64,000 bases of DNA from a virus, in IMG/VR virus record IMGVR_UViG_3300028025_003409, positions 1-64,000 of that record. The stretch is one strand, 5' to 3'. Below the pieces are notes generated by a model. The model saw only the letters and a program-made list of their open reading frames with translations. It was not told where the DNA came from and made no database searches. A program made the position numbers and the translations under genes. The stretch's first letter is position 1. Every line of letters begins with the position of its first letter. This document shows positions 53,757 through 60,100 of this stretch, in pieces.

Positions 53757-54521
53757 TTAGTCGACAATAGTTTCTCTAGAACCAGGTTTATTGGCTTCAA
53801 AACCAAATATAAGGTTTGCTCTAGGCCCTATAGCAGACACTTCATGCCATAGTTCTTTAGGTATAAAGATTACATCTCCTGGCTCTAGGATAAACTCTGT
53901 AGGTTCTGAATCATACGCTTCTGATGTACGCCATCTTGTTTTGCCCAAACACTGAAGGTTAAGCACATCAGCGTTATCTCTATGCCTTGTTGAAGACTTG
54001 TCCCAATCGGTTACAGAAAATACAGAATTAATGTCTGTTAGTTCGCCATCATAGATTTCTGTCAATTCTCTAATATAGAAGTCTTTGTTTCTATAGTGAT
54101 CGGATGTCTTAGGCGATACTAAATTGAATTCCCCCCAAAATTGTAAAATACCTATAACCTTCTTGCCAGCCTTCTCAAATGCTTCATTTCTAAACATTGG
54201 ATCATCATCATGTGCACAGGAGTTTACGTTATTTAAGAATTCTTCCCAATATGGAAGCATGTCTTTTGGGATAGCCCCTCTTAGAACTGTTCCAGTGTTT
54301 GTTAGTACTGCGTTTAGGATCTGATTATGATATAAGTCTTTTTTGTTGCAATCCTTACATACCGTTTCTGAAAAAATTTTTACAGACAGGTTTTCTGGAT
54401 CAGGCCTACCTAGGTCTTCCCAAAATTGTTCTCTACCCATGGAGTCAGTGTTAGGCATTGCTTTTGATTCGAACTGGAATTCACTGTCCCAGGCATTTTC
54501 TAGATTGTCCAAAATTCCCAT
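53757..54521 (-). CDS. JmjC/cupin-like 2OG-Fe(II) oxygenase
   Basis: 254 residues. The C-terminal half has the JmjC-type pattern: His-x-Asp in STRHRDNADVLN, LEPGDVIFIP, and the distal His in ELWHEVSAIGPR. A CKDC pair lies at about 55-58. It faces the plus-strand cassette and ends 3 bases from it. JmjC-like bacterial enzymes hydroxylate proteins such as ribosomal proteins. The ATG is 5 bases after TGGTAGAAT. Confidence 0.65.
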   Translation of the reverse strand: MGILDNLENAWDSEFQFESKAMPNTDSMGREQFWEDLGRPDPENLSVKIFSETVCKDCNKKDLYHNQILNAVLTNTGTVLRGAIPKDMLPYWEEFLNNVNSCAHDDDPMFRNEAFEKAGKKVIGILQFWGEFNLVSPKTSDHYRNKDFYIRELTEIYDGELTDINSVFSVTDWDKSSTRHRDNADVLNLQCLGKTRWRTSEAYDSEPTEFILEPGDVIFIPKELWHEVSAIGPRANLIFGFEANKPGSRETIVD

Positions 54522-54614
54522 ATCTCATTCTACCATAAATCTGAATATTTTTACTAGATGTATGATACAAGAAATAAAAAAATAAAACATAAAAATATAG
54601 TGAGCACTTTTACA

Positions 54615-54650
54615 GGTGATGATGTGTATTTATTTAATCACACCACCACC
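54615..54650 (-). terminator. Hairpin after the small membrane-protein operon
   Basis: On the minus strand GGTGGTGGTGTG pairs with CACATCATCACC over 12 positions with two G-U pairs, which favours the minus-strand RNA. The loop is AT-rich. It is downstream of the gene ending at 54669. Confidence 0.6.
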
Positions 54651-54668
54651 CGCAAAGTGATCTGGGTA

Positions 54669-54959
54669 CTACCCCGACTTACTTAGTATGGGTACCACCT
54701 TGCGATCCAAAAAGTTTTTCATCTTTTCGGTATCTTTCTTTTGCTTGATGTCTATGTTAGTAATACCTAAATCTCTAACTACCTTGCTAGTTTCTACTAC
54801 AATAGTTTTAGCGAATGCAACACCTAAAAGTTTTAGACCTAAAGGAATTGCAACCACCGCACCGATTGTTAGCACTAGCATCATGATAGCCATAAAAATA
54901 AGTGAGTACTGTACTACATTAGCAAACCACTCGAATGGTGCAGAAATAAAATCAAACAT
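54669..54959 (-). CDS. Membrane protein
   Basis: 96 residues: amphipathic start, then a long hydrophobic part (YSLIFMAIMMLVLTIGAVVAI and LGLKLLGVAFA) that gives two membrane passes or one long hairpin, and a charged helix. An AAGGAG site lies before the ATG. Another holin-like candidate, but nothing proves a lysis role. Confidence 0.6.
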   Translation of the reverse strand: MFDFISAPFEWFANVVQYSLIFMAIMMLVLTIGAVVAIPLGLKLLGVAFAKTIVVETSKVVRDLGITNIDIKQKKDTEKMKNFLDRKVVPILSKSG

Positions 54960-54968
54960 TTATTCTCC

Positions 54969-55178
54969 TTAGTCTGATGTAGTGAGTGTTGATGTGGGGG
55001 TGAGTGAGTCTAGGTAATCTTGGCGTACCTTAGACATAACTCTATCTATCTGTGCATAAGCATTAGCACACTTATAGCAATAGGTTTCTGTGTTGATGCC
55101 TAGCATAAAGGCATCTGTTCCACTATAGACTAACTCTGTTGAGTCGCAGTTAATTACCTTGCATGTATTTGTGTTCAT
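54969..55178 (-). CDS. Small zinc-ribbon protein
   Basis: 69 residues with cysteines at C6, C11 and a CYKC pair at about 34-37. Part of a minus-strand run of small genes with little space between them. Function unknown. Confidence 0.55.
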   Translation of the reverse strand: MNTNTCKVINCDSTELVYSGTDAFMLGINTETYCYKCANAYAQIDRVMSKVRQDYLDSLTPTSTLTTSD

Positions 55179-55182
55179 TTAT

Positions 55183-55287
55183 TTATCTCTTTTCTGTAGT
55201 GCATGAGCAGGGGTTGATTGTTATTTGTTTTCCTTTTTGTGTAACTACCGCTAGGGTGTTACATGATGAGCATAGGTATAGGTGCAT
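55183..55287 (-). CDS. Small cysteine-containing protein, 34 residues
   Basis: Frame MHLYLCSSCNTLAVV ... NPCSCTTEKR with CSSC and CSC, a tiny zinc-ribbon-like peptide. Its ATG overlaps the stop of the upstream gene (TAATG). Confidence 0.5.
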   Translation of the reverse strand: MHLYLCSSCNTLAVVTQKGKQITINPCSCTTEKR

Positions 55288-55379
55288 TAGAATTCACTTT
55301 CCTTATCTAGCATGGTGGGGACTAGTACAATTATAGTGCATAGCACTGACAAAACTAGGATGATAATAGGTAGGCTCAT
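55287..55379 (-). CDS. Small single-pass membrane peptide, 30 residues
   Basis: Frame MSLPIIILVLSVLCTIIVLV then a short charged tail. One membrane segment. TAATG overlaps on both sides show coupled translation. Confidence 0.5.
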   Translation of the reverse strand: MSLPIIILVLSVLCTIIVLVPTMLDKESEF

Positions 55380-55555
55380 TAGATACACTCCTCACATGGG
55401 CATTGTGGGAATTCTGCATCTTGCTTAATGCGATTAGCAAGGGCAATAACCTTTTTATAGGTATCGGCAGACGCACCCCTAAAGGATACTACCTTACCCT
55501 CGGCTACTAATTGAGCAGCCTTATTTATTTTTTGTTCTAGTGTTAATGTAGTCAT
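55379..55555 (-). CDS. Small protein with C-terminal cysteine cluster, 58 residues
   Basis: Frame MTTLTLEQKINKAAQL, helical, ending in CPCEEC-Ile. An AGAAAGG ribosome site lies before the ATG. First gene of the minus-strand small operon, about 150 bases after its promoter. Confidence 0.55.
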   Translation of the reverse strand: MTTLTLEQKINKAAQLVAEGKVVSFRGASADTYKKVIALANRIKQDAEFPQCPCEECI

Positions 55556-55625
55556 TTGATGACCACCTTTCTTTTTAATGCGATATCTATTTGATACCTT
55601 TTTCCTTGACCTAGGTTATTTGCTC

Positions 55626-55849
55626 TTATTTGCTACGCTCACCCGATAATCGGTTTATTTGGTAGGCTCAGAGGCTCACTAGGATTTTTCTTTATTTAAT
55701 TTTTCTTACTATGTAAGTCTAGCAAAAAATCTAATAAATATCAACTTACTAGCCAGTATTCTCATATAATGAGACGCTTGGGCTATGTGATTTAGGTCAC
55801 TTATTTGCTAGGCTCATATAACTTTTTGTTATCTTATTTGCTAGGCTCA
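55626..55849 (-). repeat. Four copies of TGAGCCTAGCAAATAA in the leader/upstream region
   Basis: On the plus strand the copies read TTATTTGCTACGCTCA (55626), TTATTTGGTAGGCTCA (55655), TTATTTGCTAGGCTCA (55801) and the same again (55834). Two lie in the leader of the minus operon and two upstream of its promoter. Two more copies lie at 57114 and 57149. They look like operator or RNA-level sites. Confidence 0.85.
55716..55744 (-). promoter_or_regulatory. Minus-strand promoter of the small membrane/zinc operon
   Basis: TTGATA and TAGACT with a 17-base spacer. The same boxes with the same downstream CTTACATAGTAAG appear on the plus strand at 59095, so this is a duplicated promoter unit. Confidence 0.75.
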
Positions 55850-55936
55850 TAACCTTTTATCTCTATTTAATTTTTCTTATACTAGTATAATAACACATCT
55901 ACCCCTAAAAGTCAAGTCCTAGCACGGCGTGTCGTG

Positions 55937-55952
55937 TGTGATATGCGTCACA
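55937..55952. promoter_or_regulatory. Crp/GlxR-like palindrome TGTGA-N6-TCACA
   Basis: TGTGATATGCGTCACA, a perfect match to the actinobacterial Crp/GlxR consensus. It follows CGGCGTGTCG directly. Confidence 0.75.
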
Positions 55953-56007
55953 TGGGGACGTGCATGATCTACCCCCTATACAGGTACCCCCTATCTAGGA
56001 CGTGCCC

Positions 56008-56027
56008 TGTGGATAACCTGTGTATAA
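56008..56027 (+). promoter_or_regulatory. Two DnaA-box sequences 11 bp apart
   Basis: TGTGGATAA (56008-56016, perfect DnaA box, reverse orientation) and TGTGTATAA (56019-56027, one mismatch) lie one helical turn apart. Confidence 0.6.
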
Positions 56028-56096
56028 CTATAGTGGTATACATCACATGTGTGCTACATCACAATGTCCAATTTATACCTTTTATACCCTCGTAAA

Positions 56097-56152
56097 TGTC
56101 AGACCCCCCTGTTATACTTACTAGTATAAAGAAAGTCAGAAAAGGTTTCTGA
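56097..56152 (+). promoter_or_regulatory. Early promoter with TGTCAG-N10-TATACT and AGG-loop leader hairpin
   Basis: TGTCAG (56097-56102) lies 10 bases before TATACT (56113-56118) with a C-rich spacer. TATACTTACTAGTATA forms a palindrome over the -10 box. Hairpin TCAGAAA-AGG-TTTCTGA lies at 56136-56152, then GAACTAGAAAGGA leads into the ribosome site of the 57-residue gene. Confidence 0.75.
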
Positions 56153-56170
56153 ACTAGAAAGGACAATAAA

Positions 56171-56344
56171 ATGTCAAACAGTATTTTCGGTCAAGGTTTC
56201 GCTAAGGTTAGCGATTACCCTAAAGGTCTAATGAACCTCTGCCCTTGTGGGCAGGTAGTCTTAGCACCTGCTAAGTATCACGCAGGTCAGCCTTGGTGGG
56301 ATAACCCCAACAAGTGTAAAGAATTATTCGAAGGAGTAAAATAA
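56171..56344 (+). CDS. Small early protein, 57 residues, CxC motif
   Basis: Frame MSNSIFGQGFAKVSD, with CPCGQ at 24-28 and one later Cys, like a short zinc-binding loop. AGAAAGGA lies 8 bases before the ATG. First gene of a three-gene operon. Function unknown. Confidence 0.6.
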   Translation: MSNSIFGQGFAKVSDYPKGLMNLCPCGQVVLAPAKYHAGQPWWDNPNKCKELFEGVK

Positions 56345-56473
56345 ATGAACTTAGATGAATACAAGCAAATGATAGAGGCTCAACGCCTCACCTCTTTAGC
56401 AATAGCGTTAGACGCTCTACGCAAATCCAATGCCATAATGGAAAACACTTTCAATTTAGAGGAGAATGAATAA
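56345..56473 (+). CDS. Small helical early protein, 42 residues
   Basis: Frame MNLDEYKQMIEAQRLTSLAI, one long helix. It starts the base after the previous stop, with GAAGGAG as ribosome site. Function unknown. Confidence 0.55.
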   Translation: MNLDEYKQMIEAQRLTSLAIALDALRKSNAIMENTFNLEENE

Positions 56474-56740
56474 ATGAAAACACTTCAAGAAAAATTAGAC
56501 CTTGCTGCAAAAGCAGTTGAGCCAGTTTTAGCAGAATTGCTAAATGAGGTTGATGAAAAAACCGACTATGAATTAGAACAAGAATTGCAAGAGCAATTTG
56601 ATGAATACATAAATGATTCGCATGACCCAGTAATGATTGCAGGAATTTTATTTTATCCTGCTGACATTCTAAAAGAATGCGACCCAATCGCTTATCGTGT
56701 TTTTCTAAATGATTTTGAATCGTATTTAGAAAACGAATAA
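56474..56740 (+). CDS. Acidic early protein, 88 residues
   Basis: Frame MKTLQEKLDLAAKAVEPVLAE, strongly acidic and helical, such as could bind a basic host protein. It starts right after the previous stop, with AGAGGAG. A terminator follows. Confidence 0.65.
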   Translation: MKTLQEKLDLAAKAVEPVLAELLNEVDEKTDYELEQELQEQFDEYINDSHDPVMIAGILFYPADILKECDPIAYRVFLNDFESYLENE

Positions 56741-56752
56741 ATAAAAACCAAG

Positions 56753-56781
56753 ATCGCAGAAATAAAACTCTGCGATTTTTT
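56753..56781 (+). terminator. Rho-independent terminator
   Basis: ATCGCAGA pairs with TCTGCGAT, loop AATAAAAC, then TTTTT. It ends the first early operon. Confidence 0.92.
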
Positions 56782-56827
56782 GGGACGTCCCGTGTGATGC
56801 GAATCACATTCAAAATACGGCGTGTCG
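56782..56827 (+). repeat. Composite intergenic element copy 1 (with Crp-like site)
   Basis: GGGACGTCCCG (56782-56792), then a perfect TGTGATGCGAATCACA palindrome (56793-56808), then CGGCGTGTCG (56818-56827). It lies between a terminator and the next promoter, as in the other copies. Confidence 0.8.
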
Positions 56828-56829
56828 TC

Positions 56830-56891
56830 TTGACTTTTTGAGATTTCTCTGCTATACTTCTAGTATAAAGAAAATTGAGAAAGGTTCTCAA
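56830..56891 (+). promoter_or_regulatory. Early promoter with AGG-loop leader hairpin
   Basis: TTGACT (56830-56835) and TATACT (56853-56858), 17-base spacer. The palindromic TATACTTCTAGTATA follows, then hairpin TTGAGAA-AGG-TTCTCAA (56875-56891) and a GAAAGGAG ribosome site. Confidence 0.8.
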
Positions 56892-56907
56892 ATTGAAAGG
56901 AGTCCAA

Positions 56908-57012
56908 ATGGACTATAACGAATACTATGATGAAATTTATCTAGAAATCTATGAGGAGTTTGGCGCTGAAAGCGTATCAGACCCAGCCTACGCTGAATCT
57001 CTAAAAAAGTGA
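56908..57012 (+). CDS. Small acidic early protein, 34 residues
   Basis: Frame MDYNEYYDEIYLEIYEEFGA, very rich in Asp, Glu and Tyr, like a nucleic acid mimic or a tag peptide. GAAAGGAG precedes the ATG. A Crp-like near-match (57008-57023) overlaps its stop codon. Confidence 0.6.
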   Translation: MDYNEYYDEIYLEIYEEFGAESVSDPAYAESLKK

Positions 57013-57032
57013 TGTAAATCACACAACGCCTA

Positions 57033-57073
57033 CGGCGTGTCGCCTTGACTTTTCAGGGTATGTGTGATAGTCT
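57033..57073 (+). promoter_or_regulatory. Promoter preceded by CGGCGTGTCG
   Basis: CGGCGTGTCG (57033-57042) within a short ACGCC-TAC-GGCGT hairpin, then TTGACT (57045-57050) and TAGTCT (57068-57073), spacer 17. A Crp-like site AGTGA-N6-TCACA lies at 57008-57023, about 65 bases before the predicted start of transcription. Confidence 0.65.
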
Positions 57074-57113
57074 TACTACATAAGAAAAACTAAATAAAGG
57101 ACAAATTGGCTAA

Positions 57114-57165
57114 TGAGCCTAAGCAAATAAATGTGATACAAATCACAGTGAGCCTTAGCGAATAA
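57114..57165 (+). repeat. Two TGAGCCTAAGCAAATAA repeats flanking a perfect Crp-like site
   Basis: TGAGCCTAAGCAAATAA (57114-57130) and TGAGCCTTAGCGAATAA (57149-57165). Between them TGTGATACAAATCACA (57132-57147) matches TGTGA-N6-TCACA perfectly. The region lies in front of the 57176 promoter. Confidence 0.82.
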
Positions 57166-57175
57166 GTAGCCGAAA

Positions 57176-57197
57176 TGTCAGCCCCCAATGGTAAGAT
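57176..57197 (+). promoter_or_regulatory. TGTCAG-N10-TAAGAT promoter
   Basis: TGTCAG (57176-57181), CCCCC in the spacer, and TAAGAT (57192-57197) after exactly 10 bases. It drives the three-gene operon from 57231. Confidence 0.65.
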
Positions 57198-57230
57198 AGT
57201 CTTATCAAACAAACGAAAGGAAGTCTAAAA

Positions 57231-57428
57231 ATGACTTACACTATAACACTAGAAACCTTTTCAGGTTCTACAAAAAAAATCAACCTTGCCTCTAAGGGTG
57301 CGGTTGCTCAATTCATCTCAACTTATCCAACTCAACTACCTGTTGGCGTTGCTGTAAAAATCGCTTGCGATACCCTCGGAATTAGTGGCACACTTCGTGG
57401 CACTTCTACACTTACAAAATCAAACTAA
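57231..57428 (+). CDS. Early hypothetical protein, 65 residues
   Basis: Frame MTYTITLETFSGSTKKINLA, basic and beta-then-helix. CGAAAGGAAG lies 9 bases before the ATG. Not recognised. Confidence 0.65.
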   Translation: MTYTITLETFSGSTKKINLASKGAVAQFISTYPTQLPVGVAVKIACDTLGISGTLRGTSTLTKSN

Positions 57429-57447
57429 AGAATAGGAAATAAAATAA

Positions 57448-57654
57448 ATGACTAAAGTAGAACACTCTCTAAAGTTCGTAACCGAGTTCGATGAAACTCA
57501 CCCAGTAGCACTACAAGCACTATCTATCCCTCACTCAGATTTGGTTGCTATGCTTGAAGGAATGCTAAAAGATTTGCTAGTGCCTGCCCTCGGTCCTGTA
57601 CTTGATGAAATAAATGCTCGTGGCACTTATGCAATTCTAAAGGTGGCCGAGTAA
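57448..57654 (+). CDS. Early hypothetical protein, 68 residues
   Basis: Frame MTKVEHSLKFVTEFDETHPV, with a hydrophobic helix (LVAMLEGMLKDLLVPALGPVL). Second gene of its operon. Not recognised. Confidence 0.65.
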   Translation: MTKVEHSLKFVTEFDETHPVALQALSIPHSDLVAMLEGMLKDLLVPALGPVLDEINARGTYAILKVAE

Positions 57655-57833
57655 TGATGACACGCAAGGACTATGTTGCAACTGCTGAAATTCTTTCATC
57701 ATTCAAAGATTTGATAGGTGATGAATTTACTTTTCACGACTTAGTTGATGAATTTGGTTCAATGTTTGAAGCAGATAATCCAAGATTTGATTCAACTAAA
57801 TTTTTTGAAGCGTGTAACAAAGACACTTACTAA
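57654..57833 (+). CDS. Early hypothetical protein, 59 residues
   Basis: Frame MMTRKDYVATAEILSSFKDL, acidic and helical. The ATG overlaps the previous stop (TAATG); the next ATG at 57657 is an equal alternative. Followed by a weak GAGCA/TGCTC hairpin at 57847-57867. Confidence 0.6.
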   Translation: MMTRKDYVATAEILSSFKDLIGDEFTFHDLVDEFGSMFEADNPRFDSTKFFEACNKDTY

Positions 57834-57882
57834 ATAAAAAAATCCTGAGCAAGATTTAAAACTGCTCCACACTCAAAATTTT

Positions 57883-57967
57883 GGGACGTCGCGTTCGGGC
57901 GTGTCGTCCACATGACGCAGATCACATTCAGAATTGAGCGTGAGTTATCCACATGACCTACATCACA
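57883..57967 (+). repeat. Composite intergenic element copy 2, two Crp-like half-matches and a DnaA box
   Basis: GGGACGTCGCG (57883-57893) and CGGGCGTGTCG (57896-57906), then CATGA-N6-TCACA twice (57911-57926 and 57952-57967). A perfect DnaA box TTATCCACA (57945-57953) lies in between. Confidence 0.75.
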
Positions 57968-58006
57968 TTTCAAAATGTCCGATTTGTGGCATTACTGGTC
58001 AGTAGA

Positions 58007-58062
58007 TGTCAGACCCCCCTGCTATACTTACTAGTATAAAGAAAGTCAATCAAGGTGATTGA
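58007..58062 (+). promoter_or_regulatory. TGTCAG-N10-TATACT promoter with AGG-loop leader hairpin
   Basis: Near-identical to the promoter at 56097 from TGTCAG through GAAAGTCA, but the leader hairpin is TCAATCA-AGG-TGATTGA (58046-58062). Only the stem sequence differs and pairing is kept. Confidence 0.8.
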
Positions 58063-58079
58063 ACTAGAAAGGAATTCAA

Positions 58080-58256
58080 ATGAATTCAACAATTATCAAG
58101 TGTGTAGAACACACACCCTTCAAGTCTGCTATCTCAGAGGTTGCAGATACACAATTTACTTTTTGTGAAATTTGTGAAAATAACATTGAGCGTTGGTATA
58201 ACGATACCGACCCTGAGCGTCTACCAATGTGGACAGATTGGAAGGTATCTAAATGA
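58080..58256 (+). CDS. Small zinc-ribbon-like early protein, 58 residues
   Basis: Frame MNSTIIKCVEHTPFKSAISE with C8, H11 and a CEIC pair at 29-32. GAAAGGA lies 6-7 bases before the ATG. First of six genes that overlap or touch. Confidence 0.6.
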   Translation: MNSTIIKCVEHTPFKSAISEVADTQFTFCEICENNIERWYNDTDPERLPMWTDWKVSK

Positions 58257-58363
58257 TAGACTTCGTAAAACAATTAGAATTAGAAAACTATCTTGCAGAC
58301 GAGCAAGTAGACCCACTAGCAAAAATGCTAGATGAACTAATAAAGAAAGGAGAATACAAATGA
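58253..58363 (+). CDS. Small acidic helical protein, 36 residues
   Basis: Frame MIDFVKQLELENYLADEQVD. ATGA overlap with the previous stop and with the next start shows translational coupling. Confidence 0.55.
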   Translation: MIDFVKQLELENYLADEQVDPLAKMLDELIKKGEYK

Positions 58364-58596
58364 GTCTATCCCTTGCTAATAAAATCGCAAAAGATAAATT
58401 CTTTCTGCCCCCTTCAAAATACATAAACCACAAAGTCGTGGAGATTGTATCTTTAAATGAGGATAGCGGTATCGCTACTGTAATCCTAGAAAAATACACA
58501 ATAGGCAGAAATGCTAATGTGTATAAAAATAATAATGTGTTCACAATTGAATTGCCTTATTCCGAATTTCAAAATCTAAATGGTTGGAGTGAATAA
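58360..58596 (+). CDS. Early hypothetical protein, 78 residues
   Basis: Frame MSLSLANKIAKDKFFLPPSK, beta-rich in the second half (IATVILEKYTIGRNANVYKN). AGAAAGGAG lies 6 bases before the ATG. Not recognised. Confidence 0.65.
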   Translation: MSLSLANKIAKDKFFLPPSKYINHKVVEIVSLNEDSGIATVILEKYTIGRNANVYKNNNVFTIELPYSEFQNLNGWSE

Positions 58597-58761
58597 ATGA
58601 GTACCTATGTACCAATTAAATCTGTATGTGGTGCAGTAACTACCACAATTGACATCTATGACATTGAGTTAAATCCTCACGGAGTAATCTGTTGCGATAA
58701 CTGCAAGTCAATCATTCTATGCCGTAAGGCTTGGGATTTTCTATACAAGGAGAATAAGTAA
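58597..58761 (+). CDS. Small zinc-ribbon early protein, 54 residues
   Basis: Frame MSTYVPIKSVCGAVTTTIDI, with C32-C33, C36 and C42 forming a zinc-ribbon-like cluster (ICCDNCKSIILC). It starts right after the previous stop. Confidence 0.6.
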   Translation: MSTYVPIKSVCGAVTTTIDIYDIELNPHGVICCDNCKSIILCRKAWDFLYKENK

Positions 58762-58901
58762 TGCCACTATTTGAATTTACAACATTTATAAATGTTGAAG
58801 CAGAAGACTATGACTCTGCTATTGCTATGTTTGACTCTAATTTAGAGTATGGTGGAATTCGCAGAAGCGATGTTTATGTCGCAGAAATTGAGGAAAAGTA
58901 A
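58761..58901 (+). CDS. Small acidic early protein, 46 residues
   Basis: Frame MPLFEFTTFINVEAEDYDSA, a beta-alpha-beta pattern. TAATG overlap with the previous gene and an AAGGAG site. Confidence 0.55.
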   Translation: MPLFEFTTFINVEAEDYDSAIAMFDSNLEYGGIRRSDVYVAEIEEK

Positions 58902-58902
58902 A

Positions 58903-59001
58903 ATGAGTTTTTATCAAACCTTTTTTGAAAGTGGCAACGCATTGTTTTGGTTTTCAATGATCTGCTTAGCAAGTGGATTTTATTTATTTGTAAAAGAGTA
59001 G
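58903..59001 (+). CDS. Small membrane peptide, 32 residues
   Basis: Frame MSFYQTFFESGNALFWFSMI then CLASGFYLFVKE; one membrane segment. Last gene of the operon. Confidence 0.5.
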   Translation: MSFYQTFFESGNALFWFSMICLASGFYLFVKE

Positions 59002-59007
59002 AAAAAC

Positions 59008-59053
59008 GGGACGTCGCGTTCGGGCGTGTCGCCACGCTGTGAGATTTATCACA
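59008..59053 (+). repeat. Composite intergenic element copy 3 with perfect Crp-like site
   Basis: GGGACGTCGCG (59008-59018) and CGGGCGTGTCG (59021-59031), the same 24 bases as in copy 2, then TGTGAGATTTATCACA (59038-59053). Confidence 0.82.
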
Positions 59054-59094
59054 TGGCTTGAGCGTCTCAGTATTTGGACTTACTGGCTAGTAAC

Positions 59095-59123
59095 TTGATA
59101 ATTTGTGAGTAATAGGCTAGACT
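59095..59123 (+). promoter_or_regulatory. TTGATA-N17-TAGACT promoter
   Basis: Same boxes and CTTACATAGTAAG start region as the minus promoter at 55716-55744. It lies about 120 bases before the next gene. Confidence 0.7.
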
Positions 59124-59166
59124 TACATAGTAAGTAAAAATAAATAAAAGAAAGTCTATCCCACTA

Positions 59167-59207
59167 CGGCGTGTCTAACCGAAAATGTCAGACCCCTATG
59201 GTAGGAT
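59167..59207 (+). promoter_or_regulatory. CGGCGTGTC and TGTCAG-N10-TAGGAT promoter
   Basis: CGGCGTGTC (59167-59175), then TGTCAG (59186-59191) exactly 10 bases before TAGGAT (59202-59207), CCCC in the spacer. It is the nearest promoter to the gene at 59240. Confidence 0.65.
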
Positions 59208-59239
59208 AGAATTATCAACAAAAAGAAAGAGGTTGGCAA

Positions 59240-59446
59240 ATGTCAGCAAATGTCTATACAATAGAACACCTACTTGTAGGAACACAATACCGCTCACGAA
59301 CACTATCGGGAGAAATTATCTCAGCAGAGAAACACCCTAACGCAGTTTGGTATCAGGGTTGCGAAAGTTATCTAGTGGAAGTGCGCCCTAGTAATTTTGG
59401 AAAAGTCGTATGTCGCACAGTAGCAGTAAAGGTAGAAAATAACTAA
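59240..59446 (+). CDS. Early hypothetical protein, 68 residues
   Basis: Frame MSANVYTIEHLLVGTQYRSR, beta-rich and basic. AGAAAGAGG lies 8 bases before the ATG. First of seven tightly packed genes. Confidence 0.65.
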   Translation: MSANVYTIEHLLVGTQYRSRTLSGEIISAEKHPNAVWYQGCESYLVEVRPSNFGKVVCRTVAVKVENN

Positions 59447-59568
59447 TGGGATACATAGAGATTTTTAGAATTGACAATGAGGGTGCAGGTTGGATAGACT
59501 TGGACAATGCAACACCTAGCGAATTGCTAGACCTAGAAATTGGCTTATTTCAGGAAGGGGCTATCTAA
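59446..59568 (+). CDS. Small acidic early protein, 40 residues
   Basis: Frame MGYIEIFRIDNEGAGWIDLD. TAATG overlaps on both sides. Not recognised. Confidence 0.55.
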   Translation: MGYIEIFRIDNEGAGWIDLDNATPSELLDLEIGLFQEGAI

Positions 59569-59720
59569 TGGGAGTAATGAAAGAATTGCACTTAGAGATA
59601 ACTACTTGCGACCTATGCTATGGCACAGGTTGGCTATACTTTGGCAATAGCGAGGACTTTGATACAGAGTCTTGCGATTGTAACCCACACCAACTATTTA
59701 TAACTAAGGAGAATAACTAA
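59568..59720 (+). CDS. Small zinc-ribbon early protein, 50 residues
   Basis: Frame MGVMKELHLEITTCDLCYGT, with CDLC (14-17) and CDC plus His near 36-41. TAATG overlaps on both sides. Confidence 0.6.
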   Translation: MGVMKELHLEITTCDLCYGTGWLYFGNSEDFDTESCDCNPHQLFITKENN

Positions 59721-59938
59721 TGAACGAATACCTATACTCAGTAACAACAACTAATGACGGAGAGGCTAAGCCGAATTGGATTGGTCGCTACTCAGACGCA
59801 CTAAGTGCCGTTGAAGTTTATCAGAGATTTATTGACCACGGATTTGCTAACGAATTCCGTACAGTAAATTTATCAGAGCCTAGTGGCAAAATGCATACAA
59901 AAATTTTGTATCGCAGTGGAATTGTGGGAGGTAAGTAA
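59720..59938 (+). CDS. Early hypothetical protein, 72 residues
   Basis: Frame MNEYLYSVTTTNDGEAKPNW, alpha/beta pattern. AAGGAG lies before the ATG. Not recognised. Confidence 0.65.
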   Translation: MNEYLYSVTTTNDGEAKPNWIGRYSDALSAVEVYQRFIDHGFANEFRTVNLSEPSGKMHTKILYRSGIVGGK

Positions 59939-60100
59939 ATGGACATAACTACTTTTGCAAAAGGAATGAGCAAGATTGCTCCGAATTATGGCATAGGGTA
60001 TGATAACTATGGTCAGGTTATTATTTATACTAACCTAAAAGAAACTGAAAATAATCAGTATGCAGAAATGTCAGATAACGATTTTGAGGAGAATAAATAA
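59939..60100 (+). CDS. Small early protein, 53 residues
   Basis: Frame MDITTFAKGMSKIAPNYGIG, with an acidic C-terminal tail. GGGAGG lies upstream and the start follows the previous stop directly. Confidence 0.6.
   Translation: MDITTFAKGMSKIAPNYGIGYDNYGQVIIYTNLKETENNQYAEMSDNDFEENK

Larger units (their letters stand above)
55850..56096. promoter_or_regulatory. Gene-free control region between divergent early operons
   Basis: No coding frame is convincing. It holds CGGCGTGTCG (55925-55934), a perfect Crp-like palindrome (55937-55952), GGGGACGTGC (55955 on), C-rich tracts CTACCCCCTATACAGG, and two DnaA-box sequences at 56008 and 56019. A near-match of the Crp-like site (TGTGA-N6-TCACT) lies just upstream at 55786-55801. 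It is the best candidate for a control or replication start region. Confidence 0.6.
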
